A program made the position numbers and the translations under genes. A DNA stretch of 14,867 bases from Candidatus Nitrosopolaris rasttigaisensis (lineage in GTDB: Archaea; Thermoproteota; Nitrososphaeria; Nitrososphaerales; Nitrososphaeraceae), in contig CAKOFP010000229.1 in the NCBI GenBank assembly GCA_933226995.1, forward strand, positions 1-14,867, written 5' to 3'. This document shows, piece after piece, positions 6,763-13,802 of the stretch (its first letter is position 1; each line of letters opens with the position of its first letter). The notes below the pieces were generated by a model. It was not told the DNA's origin. It was given only the letters and a program-made list of their open reading frames with translations, and did no database searches.

Positions 6763-7326
6763 ATGGACGAGAAACGCTTGTTCCCACGTTACAGTTCGGA
6801 CGGGGTCAGAGCGCTAACTATTGCAGAGCAATTTTGTAGTTGCACATGTATACCCAGAGATATCCTAATGTACAATAAATATTTGCTAAACCAAAATATA
6901 ATTAAACACAAGCTCTACATACGTAGCGTGGCCAAAAAATCTGGACCCAATAGGCCCAGCCCGGATGATCTGTGCGATCAGATACTAAAAATGGACCGTT
7001 CGATTAGATTCGTAGGGATCGCCAACAAAATGGGAAAAGCGATTACAACTGCATATCGAAACAGATCGGACCATTTATTGACCGAAGACGAATCCAATCT
7101 ATCAACAATTGAATCTGTATTGAGAATGACGACTAGGGCTGACCTGCAAGCTAAGCTTGGTAAACCCATTTACTCGTTTACATTGTATGAAAAAGTAAAA
7201 AGAGCCACGATACTATTGGACAATGACAAATATCCTCTGCTGATGGTTTCGTTTGATATCGAAGCAGATCATGAATCTTTAATAAAAAATAAACTCTTGC
7301 CACTTCTGAAAAGATGGATCGAATAA
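6763..7326 (+). CDS. DUF6659-like protein (Nitrososphaeria family) with N-terminal extension
   Basis: A 187-residue soluble protein. Residues from about 68 onward resemble the DUF6659 family as I recall it: 'ILKMDRSIRFVGIANKMGK' (74-92), an Arg-containing segment and 'LLTEDESNLSTIESVLRMTTR' region (105-125), 'LGKPIYS' (132-138), 'YEKVKRATILL' (142-152) and 'LLMVSFDIEADHE' (159-171). The fold looks alternating helix and strand, like Roadblock or profilin-like small sensor modules, but that is inference. The first 65 residues are extra and carry a Cys-rich spot (C25, C27, C29) that could bind a metal or form a disulphide. The start at 6763 is supported by an upstream TATA-like box; internal Met36 is an alternative. 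The family is characteristic of ammonia-oxidising archaea and often found in many copies. Its biochemical role is unknown. Confidence 0.75.
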   Translation: MDEKRLFPRYSSDGVRALTIAEQFCSCTCIPRDILMYNKYLLNQNIIKHKLYIRSVAKKSGPNRPSPDDLCDQILKMDRSIRFVGIANKMGKAITTAYRNRSDHLLTEDESNLSTIESVLRMTTRADLQAKLGKPIYSFTLYEKVKRATILLDNDKYPLLMVSFDIEADHESLIKNKLLPLLKRWIE

Positions 7327-7578
7327 ACAACTTTACACTCGCAAACCCCCGGCTCAGGATCGTACAGACGCATAAATCAATTACAAAACTTAAAGAACAA
7401 CCTAACAAAAGGCTAAGACAAAATCGAATCATGTATTTGTCGATTTCTTTTCTATGAAATGGCAATAAAAAAAGCTGATAGATGTGAAATAATAAAATAC
7501 TAAAGATTCGGTTATCTAGGAAAGCTTGTTCAAGAAACGAACGATGATGAAGAGGAGTGCTAAGATTTTAAGATACTA

Positions 7579-7600
7579 AGTCCAAAGTCATCTTTGGACT
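7579..7600. repeat. Perfect 9-bp inverted repeat, loop TCAT
   Basis: Arms AGTCCAAAG and CTTTGGACT flank a four-base loop. The right arm ends immediately before an ATG at 7601. It could be an operator or an RNA hairpin at a start site; no T-run follows, so it is a poor terminator. Confidence 0.55.
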
Positions 7601-7729
7601 ATGAATTTGAACATATTCACTACTGCGATAAATGAAAACATTGGCGAACTATCATCTACAGCTGCAACCACATACGAAGAGCACCTTACAACCATCAGCT
7701 ACGTGAAACCCCGGGCGAGTAGTCGATAA
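7601..7729 (+). CDS. Possible 42-residue protein
   Basis: ATG 7601 opens a 42-codon frame beginning MNLNIFTTAI and ending KPRASSR. It is Thr- and Ser-rich without membrane span or known motif. A weak AT-rich box (ATTTTAAGA) lies about 30 nt upstream, and the dyad at 7579-7600 abuts the start. The opposite strand is nearly as open, so this may be chance. Not recognised. Confidence 0.2.
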   Translation: MNLNIFTTAINENIGELSSTAATTYEEHLTTISYVKPRASSR

Positions 7730-8145
7730 TACCGGTTCTTGGTAGCAAATAGCCCCGCCATTTGGTAAATAGGATCAATATCCTGCGGAAGGGACATAAT
7801 ACTAATCAAAGTTGGTTAACCATAAAAGCACTCCGGAACATGATCTTTCCCCTGTTCACGGACACATGTTTTAGGTTACGAAAGCAAGAGTCTGCTATTG
7901 CTATCTAATTGAATTATTGAAAATTCTCGATCTTATTAGCCTTAAGTGTAAGTATTAGCGAAGCTTTCATCCGACGACGACCAGATAGCATATTTGAGAT
8001 TTTGTCCTAGAGAAAGAATCTGACACCGAATTATACTGAATCTTAAAGGCTAAAAATTCTTCTTGACTGGGCTACGTACTACATTGATCTGATCTGATAT
8101 AATACTGATACAATACATACTACCTACGCGCACTACCACATGGCT

Positions 8146-8559
8146 CTAACGTAACTTTTCTAGTTCACTGTCATCGCGATAATTTTCAGGATCTAGTCTG
8201 AAGCCTTGTGTGTAATCATATGGGACATCACTTAGTTTCAAATAATATTCTAAATTTCTTTTCTTAAGCTGTTTTGAAATCCAGAGTACAAATTGCTGTT
8301 CAACCATATGTCCCTCTTCTTTTCGTATATCGGGATGGACTTCAAGTAGGCGTTCCACAAACTCAGGATCGAAATAGAGTTGAAAGAAATCCCAACCAAG
8401 AGCACTACCATTAGAGGAACATTCGCAATTACTCTTCGTGTGAACTCCCCATTCAAGTTCTCCAATGTAGTTCATTATCTTTTCTCTCTCTTTGTCAAAT
8501 TTTATGCACGACCCAGAAATCACTATCATCGGCGGCTTTAGAGCACGTATTCTCTTCAA
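8146..8559 (-). CDS. Hypothetical protein, 137 residues, possibly the 3' part of a frameshifted gene
   Basis: This frame encodes a soluble acidic/basic protein with good coding character: 'PPMIVISGSCIKFDKEREKI' (9-28), a Cys pair 'NCECSS' (44-49), an aromatic block 'GWDFFQLYFDPEFVERLL' (55-72) and a charged C-terminus. Only a TTG (8559-8557) is available as a start, with GGAGG 11 bases before it. The frame upstream stays open and protein-like ('DVYALSKEEIGEL') to about 8600 without any start codon, so the real protein probably begins further up. The adjacent frame at 8556-8786 overlaps it by four bases and could supply the N-terminus through a one-base shift near 8603-8613. No family is recognised and no function is proposed. 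Confidence 0.55.
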   Translation of the reverse strand: MKRIRALKPPMIVISGSCIKFDKEREKIMNYIGELEWGVHTKSNCECSSNGSALGWDFFQLYFDPEFVERLLEVHPDIRKEEGHMVEQQFVLWISKQLKKRNLEYYLKLSDVPYDYTQGFRLDPENYRDDSELEKLR

Positions 8560-8786
8560 TTCACCAATTTCCTCCTTGGATAGTGCGTATACATCATCAG
8601 CATTATATTATTGTCGCGGGACATTTTTATCATATGGAATATAATGGAGCTCAACTTATATAACTGTAATAGTAATCCAGAGCGCACGGACTTCAGTATT
8701 TCATAGTTGATAAGTATTACTAACTTAGTAACAGTAAGGATATCAACTGTAAAGCTTTTCTTAATGTCAGCCCAGGAGATAATCAC
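8556..8786 (-). pseudogene. Upstream frame probably belonging to the 8146-8559 gene
   Basis: From GTG 8786-8784 this frame gives about 60 coding-like residues ('DILTVTKLVILINYEILKS', then 'HMIKMSRDNN') followed by a less natural end ('MLMMYTHYPRRKLVN') overlapping the next gene by TTGA. The switch from natural to unnatural sequence falls at 8603-8613, an AT-rich stretch, exactly where the other frame begins to read as protein. A single one-base indel would join the two into a protein of about 210 residues. It may be a true pseudogene, a sequencing error or two coupled small genes. No promoter is clear. Confidence 0.4.
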
Positions 8787-9575
8787 GTTCAGTTAAGGTA
8801 GCGGTCTTTTACTCGAAAATCGGAGACTAAATCCTTGATGCGTTCCCAATGTAGAATCAGACAATAAGGTGATGGGAGGCACGGAAGAATCAATGTTGCC
8901 AGGCAGTATGAAAATTAGCTATCATAGTTTTTTTTGATTTTGCCGTTTATCAGAAAACTAAATGGTGGATTTATTTAAGTAGGAGTGAATTAGTTTGGAG
9001 GAACATATTCCAATCAACTAATTGATTTTTTATTTTGAAGTTGCGTTTGTAAACCGGTTGCCATAGACAATAATCCATTCAACGCCCGTAGTATTACTGA
9101 CGACACTGCATTCGGTTAAGATTACATCTATGTTGTTAGCCTAAGTTGGCCCGTCAGAGGTCGAAGTATTTCTTACAAGGAGTACTCGTGGCAAGAGTTT
9201 ATGAGACGTAGGTCATTTATCTGCTGTAAAAAGTTCCATAGCTAACTAACCTTGAAAATAAAACCAGTGAAAATAAGCAAGAATGGGTTAGGAAATTCCA
9301 TTAAATGCATTGAAGGCGCGATGTTAAGGGGAAAAATAATTTGGTTTTGTGGAACACAATTCCCTGTTGCCTTCAGTTGGGTCCACACAAGATATCGTAA
9401 AGTTAGAAATGCCAGAATTCACATGAGTATGGGTAATAAGTAATAGGATCTGCAGATGCATCCAGAATGCTTTCACTCGGCTTATTACTAAAGTAAAGTG
9501 GATACTTTAGATGCACTAACAATCGGGCAGTGTGCAACTTCAATATATTTTCCTTCAATCTCACAGATATGACCG
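8787..9575 (+). other. Gene-poor stretch with one weak frame and one dyad
   Basis: About 790 bases hold no convincing gene. A 63-codon plus-strand frame (9252-9443) has only a TTG start, no promoter and no recognisable motif; it is basic and ends MSMGNK. A perfect 8-bp inverted repeat lies at 9488-9510. A T-run at about 8930-8938 and a TATA-like TTTATTTAAG near 8970 have no gene attached that I can see. Confidence 0.4.
9488..9510. repeat. Perfect 8-bp inverted repeat
   Basis: Arms CTAAAGTA (9488-9495) and TACTTTAG (9503-9510) are separated by seven bases. It lies downstream of the minus-strand frame ending at 9576 and of the weak plus-strand frame ending at 9443, so it could mark a transcript end or be an operator. 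Confidence 0.35.
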
Positions 9576-9725
9576 TTAATGTGTAGTGTCGTCTAATGTA
9601 CGCTTCAGCGCTTCTGTAATCTTTTGTCTATCTTCCGGGAGAATATTATGATTCTGGTATAATTTTGTAAAGTATAGGCGCATATATCTTATAATGCTGG
9701 TATGTTCGAGTGACTGAGAGGACAC
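9576..9725 (-). CDS. Possible small helical protein divergent from the PsbP-like gene
   Basis: From GTG 9725-9723 the frame encodes 49 residues with amphipathic, coding-like sequence ('MRLYFTKLYQNHNILPEDRQ', then 'KITEALKRTLDD'). A start further up at 9812 (ATG, 78 residues) is open too, but would run antisense through the signal peptide of the plus-strand gene at 9727. I prefer the short form because it abuts rather than overlaps that gene. In this case the promoter of the plus-strand gene lies within this coding region. No family is recognised; the frame falls in otherwise non-coding DNA, so it is not a simple shadow of another gene over most of its length. Confidence 0.4.
   Translation of the reverse strand: MSSQSLEHTSIIRYMRLYFTKLYQNHNILPEDRQKITEALKRTLDDTTH
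9682..9695 (+). promoter_or_regulatory. TATA-like box of the PsbP-like gene
   Basis: ATATATCTTATAAT lies about 39 nt upstream of the ATG at 9727. A weak Shine-Dalgarno-like GAGAGG sits five bases before the ATG. Confidence 0.4.
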
Positions 9726-9726
9726 T

Positions 9727-10362
9727 ATGAGAAACCTAGTTAGAGCTTCGTCAAATTCTGTGACTCCATTCGCTTTGTTGTTACTATTGTTATTCTCTGT
9801 GATGCGCTCCATTCCGGAATACGAACTAGCAACGGCCCAAACAAAAACAACTCAAACAACAATGGCGCTGGCAAGTAATGTATTGACATATGAGAGTTCT
9901 AATTGCGGATTTGTTGTCCAATATCCGGCAAATTGGCAAAAAGTAGAATTCAGCAAGGGAATTGAAGAAGGTACTCGGAATCTGGTTGTTAATTTTCTTT
10001 CACCACTGGAAGGACCTTCCGACACATTCCGAGAGTATCTTATAGTTCAGACAGCGAATATGACGTCTCGAGATTTATCCCTAAAGACATTTACAATCGA
10101 ACAAATGGCTTTTTTAAAAGACTCTTTCCCAGATTTTAATATTCTTGAATCAAATCGAAGTACAACTATTACAAGTCATATCGCGTATGAGGTCGTCTAC
10201 ACTTACAGTGATCCTATCATAGGAAAAGCAAAAGCGATGGAAATTTGGATCGTAAACGGCGGGAAAGTATATATCCTTTCTTATCATGCAGATGCAGCAA
10301 AATACTCCAAGTACTTGCCAACTATACTAAAGATGATTGGTTCATTCGTAACCGTAAAATAA
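9727..10362 (+). CDS. Secreted PsbP-like domain protein
   Basis: A 211-residue exported protein. It has a signal-peptide-like N-terminus (basic 1-7, hydrophobic 'PFALLLLLLFSVM' at 14-26, candidate cleavage near ATAQ at 35-38). The mature part follows the PsbP/DUF1795-like pattern common in secreted archaeal proteins: 'CGFVVQYPANWQK' (60-72), a strand-rich middle with 'EYLIVQTANM' (103-112), 'IEQMAFLKDSFPDFNILESN' (124-143), 'AMEIWIVNGGKVYILSYHAD' (170-189) and the closing 'YLPTILKMIGSF' (196-207). A lipid-attachment Cys is not obvious. It should act outside the cytoplasmic membrane; the ligand is unknown. The decayed gene at 13803-14167 has a similar C-terminal block and may be a relative. 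Expression is probably from a TATA-like box about 39 nt upstream. Confidence 0.8.
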   Translation: MRNLVRASSNSVTPFALLLLLLFSVMRSIPEYELATAQTKTTQTTMALASNVLTYESSNCGFVVQYPANWQKVEFSKGIEEGTRNLVVNFLSPLEGPSDTFREYLIVQTANMTSRDLSLKTFTIEQMAFLKDSFPDFNILESNRSTTITSHIAYEVVYTYSDPIIGKAKAMEIWIVNGGKVYILSYHADAAKYSKYLPTILKMIGSFVTVK

Positions 10363-10378
10363 CAAAGACAGCAATAAT

Positions 10379-10402
10379 CTTTTTGCAAGTCAAGTTTTAT
10401 TA
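10379..10402 (+). terminator. T-tract terminator after the PsbP-like gene
   Basis: CTTTTTG and, twelve bases on, GTTTTATT follow the stop at 10362. Archaeal RNA polymerase stops at T-tracts of this sort without a needed hairpin. Confidence 0.35.
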
Positions 10403-10549
10403 AATAATATCCCTTTGCCGAGAAATATTGTCAGTCCGTATATCTTTAGAGTTATTCATAGAGTCAATTATTAGGTCAACATTCGGCCTAACTGACGACC
10501 ATTTGAATACCTGAATCGATGTATAGCAATAGCACGTTATTCCATTTCA

Positions 10550-10774
10550 TCAGGGTAATGCAATATCAACTCTTGTCTTTGTCGCGTCGATTTTTGGATT
10601 AACGTGTATTCTAATTTCCGATACGGTGATGTTGAAGCATAAGGTCTCGTATTTCAGAATGAAAATGACATAACTATACGGTTCATATATAGTAACGATA
10701 TACTGTTTTAGTATATCGTTTGGGACAATTTGTTTGCTAAAACTGCTGAATCCACTGGTTATATTTCCGAACAT
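10550..10774 (-). CDS. Possible 74-residue protein, strand-rich
   Basis: ATG 10774-10772 opens a 74-codon frame with alternating hydrophobic residues ('YIVTIYEPYSYVIFILKYE', 25-43; 'FNITVSEIRIHVNPKID', 47-63) that suggest beta strands. No signal peptide, motif or clear promoter is seen, and the gene contains an 11-bp perfect inverted repeat, which is unusual inside a coding region. It could be a real small protein, a fragment of a larger beta-sandwich protein, or chance. Not recognised. Confidence 0.35.
   Translation of the reverse strand: MFGNITSGFSSFSKQIVPNDILKQYIVTIYEPYSYVIFILKYETLCFNITVSEIRIHVNPKIDATKTRVDIALP
10694..10720. repeat. Perfect 11-bp inverted repeat, 5-base spacer
   Basis: Arms AACGATATACT (10694-10704) and AGTATATCGTT (10710-10720) flank GTTTT. 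The arms are exact. It lies within the possible 74-residue frame on the minus strand. It could be a regulator-binding site or a stable RNA hairpin. Confidence 0.65.
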
Positions 10775-11037
10775 ACTGCATTAGCCAAAGGATTACCATA
10801 TCCTTTCGTGTATCCACTTAAGAAACCATTACGAAGTTAAATGGAATTAACCAAAAAAAGGCACAGAACGCTAGGGACCAAAATGAAATTGGCAACACTT
10901 TTTTAAACGCTGAAGATGATCGTAAGCTCCACTTTTGCGATTATCAGCATATAAAGATTCGTACAGTCTTTTTCGTCTGGCTCAATTCTTAGTCAAAATA
11001 CTCTGTCAGAAATTAGCACCTCATAAAATTCAAACCA

Positions 11038-11361
11038 TTACCACCATTTCGTTGCATTCTGGGTGGGCACAAAATGTTCTTTGATTTCGTCTAACCTTTT
11101 TAGTGACCCTTCATTCTTTAGAAGAGTTGAAAACGAGGAATGAGTTCGAATTTTTTGTAAAAGCAAAAGAACTTGCTCACTTGTAACTCCATGTTTTATA
11201 TCATAGTCTATCTGTCTGCAAACGATTGATATTCTAGCATAGCGCTTGTGCTGTTTCTTCTCCCACATAGAGGCGGTCTCAGATAATCCTGTCACATATT
11301 TTACAACCGTTTTTTCCATATGTTCAACATGCCATTCTCTCATAGGGAAATTATTTTGCAT
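11038..11361 (-). CDS. Hypothetical soluble protein, 107 residues
   Basis: From ATG 11361-11359 the frame encodes a mostly helical, charged protein ('MEKTVVKYVTGLSE', a basic 'EKKQHKRYARISIVCRQID', 'TSEQVLLLLQKIRTH' and 'SLKRLDEIKEHF'), ending NATKWW. The start is well supported: GAGGAG lies eight bases before it and a TATA-like box about 50 nt upstream. A TTG one codon earlier is an alternative. No membrane segment, signal peptide or known motif is visible, and I do not recognise the family. The helical pattern would suit a small regulator or protein-binding module, but nothing more can be said. Confidence 0.65.
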   Translation of the reverse strand: MQNNFPMREWHVEHMEKTVVKYVTGLSETASMWEKKQHKRYARISIVCRQIDYDIKHGVTSEQVLLLLQKIRTHSSFSTLLKNEGSLKRLDEIKEHFVPTQNATKWW

Positions 11362-11369
11362 CAAAAAAT

Positions 11370-11375
11370 CTCCTC
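11370..11375 (-). promoter_or_regulatory. Shine-Dalgarno site deciding the 11361 start
   Basis: GAGGAG on the minus strand, eight bases before ATG 11361. It is one of the few clear Shine-Dalgarno sites in the window and favours ATG over the neighbouring TTG. Confidence 0.6.
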
Positions 11376-11404
11376 ACATTCATTACACATCATACACTAG
11401 ACGA

Positions 11405-11417
11405 CTATATAATATAA
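11405..11417 (-). promoter_or_regulatory. TATA-like box of the 107-residue protein
   Basis: The minus strand reads TTATATTATATAG, about 50 nt before the ATG. This would give a leader of about 25 nt carrying the Shine-Dalgarno site. Confidence 0.5.
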
Positions 11418-11478
11418 CCTAAAAATTACAATAAAATCTACCAATCTATTTGACATATCTATGATTTTCTACTTAATA

Positions 11479-11784
11479 TTACAAGATGCATTCGACAAGG
11501 GAAGCTGCAAAATAGCCAAAGCCCATATAATACATTGAAGTGTCTCCTAGGAAAATTAACCTGGGATTCGGTGTGCGCTATTTGGAGGTCATTTCTTGGC
11601 CTTTGACTGCAATATCAAACAAGTCCATTATGATATCGCCTGTTCAACCAAGTCCTGTTGCATCTTTCATCTATTCAACAATAACGCATTCTTTTCGATC
11701 AGCTGACATTATTGTGAATCTTGTCTGTAAACTCTCTTCGATGGTTCCTACGTTAAAATACGAATATAGCTTTGCATTGCGGGT
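11479..11784 (-). pseudogene. Possible decayed gene, one frame with three stops
   Basis: On the minus strand one frame reads as protein-like blocks separated by TAG, TGA and TAG: 'NVGTIEESLQTRFTIMSAD' and 'RKECVIVE', then 'MKDATGLG', then 'TGDIIMDLFDIAVKGQEM', then 'NPRLIFLGDTSMYYMGFGYF'. The length of one frame and its composition suggest a gene broken by nonsense changes only. The family is not recognised. The 88-codon plus-strand frame (11540-11806, GTG start) covers the same bases and looks less natural, so I treat it as the shadow. Confidence 0.35.
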
Positions 11785-11838
11785 CTATCAATTATTCCAA
11801 AAATGAATATTATTTTTATGCTATAGACTGTAGTCCTA

Positions 11839-13227
11839 TTATTCTACATGGTGGTTGTAAATCAATTGATCGTAGAATCTAACTGACTTGATATTAACAA
11901 ACTCTAGCATTCCATACCTAGATAATTCTCTTCCAAACCCGCTATTCTTAATTCCCCCAAATGGAACCCTAGGGTCAGAAACTACTACGTTGTTCACAGT
12001 CACTATACCTGATTCCACTAGTCTTGACAGCCGCTCAGCTTTATGAAGGTCCTGAGTCCATATACTCGCTCCGAGACCAAATTCAGAATTATTTGCTAGC
12101 TCAATAGCTTGAATTTCATCTTTAACAACTGTTATCGGGGCGACAGGACCAAATGTTTCCTCATGTGCGATTCGCATCTTTGGGGATATCTTCGTAAGAA
12201 TTGTGGGACTATAAAAGTAACCCTTGTTCTTTATTCGTTCCCCACCTGTGAGAGCTTCAGCGCCAGCCTCTAATGCATCCCTAACAACTCCGTCTATATT
12301 CTCAAGGCTTTTAGAGCTTACTAGAGGTCCTATGTCAGTGTCCTCAGAAAGCGGATCACCTACCTTAAGCTTTTCCGTTTTTTGGGTAAACTTTTCAATG
12401 AACTCATTTGCGATTTTCTCAACGACAAAAAACCTTTTGGTAGCAATACAACTTTGTCCACAATTAATGAAGCGGCCTTTGACTGCACCTGACGATGCTT
12501 TCTCTAAATCTGCGTCTTCACACACTATAAAAGGATCACTTCCCCCTAACTCGAGTACACATTTTTTCAGCTGTGCCACTGCTCGCTGGCCTACTTTTTT
12601 ACCCGCATCAACACTACCAGTAAATGTCACCGCATTAACATCTGAATCTATAAGCATCTCTGCAACGGTAGAATCACCAACAACTGTTTGAAATACCCCT
12701 TCCGGAAGGCCCGCTCTCTGAAAAGATTTCTCTATTTCAATACCACATTGTAAGGTAGCACTTGCAGGCTTTAATACAATCGTGTTTCCGGCCATTAATG
12801 ATGGACTTGCAAATCTCAGTGCTTGCCAATATGGAAAATTCCATGGCATTACACTCCCAACGACACCAAGTGGTTGAAAGGCTGTGAAACTCTTTCGAGC
12901 GTCCGTGTTGGTGGTTTCATCAGCAATAAAGTTACTTCCATAATCCGCATAATATTCCATCGTCCACGCACACTTATCGACTTCTGATCTAGATTCCTTT
13001 ATCGGCTTTCCCATTTCCGTAGTAATAAGTTTAGCAAGCCGTTCTTTGTCTTTTCTAAAGAGATGTGCGACATTGTAGAGAAAAGCAGCTCTCTTTTGTA
13101 TATTGCTTTGCCATTCTTTAAATGATTGTCTTGCCTTTACTACTGCCTTGTTTATATCGTCCATATCCATGACTTCGTATTCTTCGAGTATCTGTTCTGT
13201 AGCCGGATTGGTTGTTCTTATTTTCAC
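11839..13227 (-). CDS. NAD(P)-dependent aldehyde dehydrogenase, succinate-semialdehyde dehydrogenase-like
   Basis: A 462-residue soluble enzyme of the ALDH superfamily, oxidising an aldehyde to an acid with NAD(P)+. Visible elements are Asn130 in PWNFP, Lys153 in VLKPAS (cofactor), the FTGS turn (202-205), Glu226 in LELGGSDP, catalytic Cys260 in NCGQSC, EETFGP (356-361) and the C-terminal 'VSDPRVPFGGIKNSGFGREL' (416-435). The last block and the lack of a long N-terminus match Sad/GabD-type succinate-semialdehyde dehydrogenases (about 455-490 residues); the substrate is still inference. In ammonia-oxidising archaea succinic semialdehyde is an intermediate of the 3-hydroxypropionate/4-hydroxybutyrate cycle, so this could drain or balance that pool. 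The start is GTG 13227-13225; an in-frame TAA lies 15 nt upstream. A 9-bp-arm palindrome sits in the promoter. Confidence 0.92.
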   Translation of the reverse strand: MKIRTTNPATEQILEEYEVMDMDDINKAVVKARQSFKEWQSNIQKRAAFLYNVAHLFRKDKERLAKLITTEMGKPIKESRSEVDKCAWTMEYYADYGSNFIADETTNTDARKSFTAFQPLGVVGSVMPWNFPYWQALRFASPSLMAGNTIVLKPASATLQCGIEIEKSFQRAGLPEGVFQTVVGDSTVAEMLIDSDVNAVTFTGSVDAGKKVGQRAVAQLKKCVLELGGSDPFIVCEDADLEKASSGAVKGRFINCGQSCIATKRFFVVEKIANEFIEKFTQKTEKLKVGDPLSEDTDIGPLVSSKSLENIDGVVRDALEAGAEALTGGERIKNKGYFYSPTILTKISPKMRIAHEETFGPVAPITVVKDEIQAIELANNSEFGLGASIWTQDLHKAERLSRLVESGIVTVNNVVVSDPRVPFGGIKNSGFGRELSRYGMLEFVNIKSVRFYDQLIYNHHVE

Positions 13228-13254
13228 GACATCGTCATTTTACTGAGACCATAT

Positions 13255-13278
13255 TAGAATATTCCGACTAATATTCTA
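13255..13278. promoter_or_regulatory. Palindromic operator-like site upstream of the aldehyde dehydrogenase
   Basis: Arms TAGAATATT (13255-13263) and AATATTCTA (13270-13278) flank six bases. The dyad lies 28-51 nt upstream of the GTG start, where the TATA box and BRE should be. A protein bound here would block or guide transcription of the aldehyde dehydrogenase, and possibly of a weak plus-strand frame that begins about 20 nt beyond. Confidence 0.6.
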
Positions 13279-13297
13279 GGATTAGGCACCATAATTA

Positions 13298-13498
13298 TTG
13301 TGCAGGGCGATTGCGTTTTTTGGACTAATATCCTTAAAACAAATAAATGAATTTAAAAAGTGCCTTTACGAATTCAACAACTCTGATCTTGCTCAAAGTT
13401 TTGGCATTTTAAGCTATATGTTACATCCTAGAGACTTTCCCCCAGATCCTAGCGAATGCAAAAGAATCAACAAAGGTCCCCGTTATTATATCAATTGA
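13298..13498 (+). CDS. Possible 66-residue protein
   Basis: A 66-codon frame with a TTG start (13298-13300) encodes a basic sequence with three Cys and coding-like composition ('LKQINEFKKCLYEFNNSDLA', 13-32; 'MLHPRDFPPDPSECKRINKG', 41-60). There is no ATG until residue 41, and no Shine-Dalgarno site. It diverges from the aldehyde dehydrogenase gene and could share the palindromic site. It may be a gene fragment. Not recognised. Confidence 0.3.
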   Translation: MCRAIAFFGLISLKQINEFKKCLYEFNNSDLAQSFGILSYMLHPRDFPPDPSECKRINKGPRYYIN

Positions 13499-13802
13499 AT
13501 TGTGAAGATACTAACTATAGTAATCGATAATATAACAAAGGTGAGTTAATCAGTTAATGCAACCGTCTAACGATCGTTACACATCTACCCTTGGTAAGTT
13601 AACTGCTATATTCGTCTACCCGTGGTAATTCCCGTAACTTCAACTGCTCTGTCTTCTCGACCTTGGCCTAAAAGGTACAATATACGTAAAACATTATCCT
13701 CTCCTTGTATTAACCATTAACTACCTATAATAAAGAGAGCGTCGGGCACTAATATTGACGTGTCCCGGTTAAAGCGAGTTGGCCATATCCATTATTTACT
13801 TG
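13499..13802 (+). other. Non-coding stretch with clustered dyads
   Basis: No gene is seen. Between 13568 and 13628 there are three short dyads: the 12-bp palindrome TAACGATCGTTA (13568-13579) and two copies of CTACCC(T/G)TGGTAA (13585-13597 and 13616-13628). The rest is AT-rich without a structure I can name. Confidence 0.5.
13585..13628. repeat. Direct repeat CTACCCKTGGTAA, 31-bp period
   Basis: Two 13-bp copies (13585-13597 and 13616-13628) differ at one base and start 31 bp apart, about three helical turns. Each contains the dyad TACC-n3-GGTA, so they look like paired operator half-sites. Confidence 0.45.

Larger units (their letters stand above)
7327..8145 (+). other. Long gene-poor stretch with a hairpin and weak short frames
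   Basis: No convincing gene is seen in about 820 bases. The only structure is a perfect dyad at 7579-7600 directly before a 42-codon plus-strand frame (7601-7729). The minus strand of 7590-7790 reads as about 70 codons broken by one TAG ('MSLPQDIDPIYQMAGLF' before it), which could be a gene remnant. Neither strand is persuasive enough to name. Confidence 0.4.

Noticed and set aside
7178..7465. 95-codon minus-strand frame at the end of the DUF6659-like gene
   Set aside because: More than half lies antisense to the DUF6659-like coding region, and the remainder has no motif or promoter.
9252..9443. 63-codon plus-strand frame
   Set aside because: TTG start only, no promoter or ribosome site, no recognisable pattern; left as part of the gene-poor stretch.
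12224..12691. 155-codon plus-strand frame within the aldehyde dehydrogenase gene
   Set aside because: Antisense shadow of a strongly conserved gene; composition is Ser/Pro-rich as expected from such shadows.
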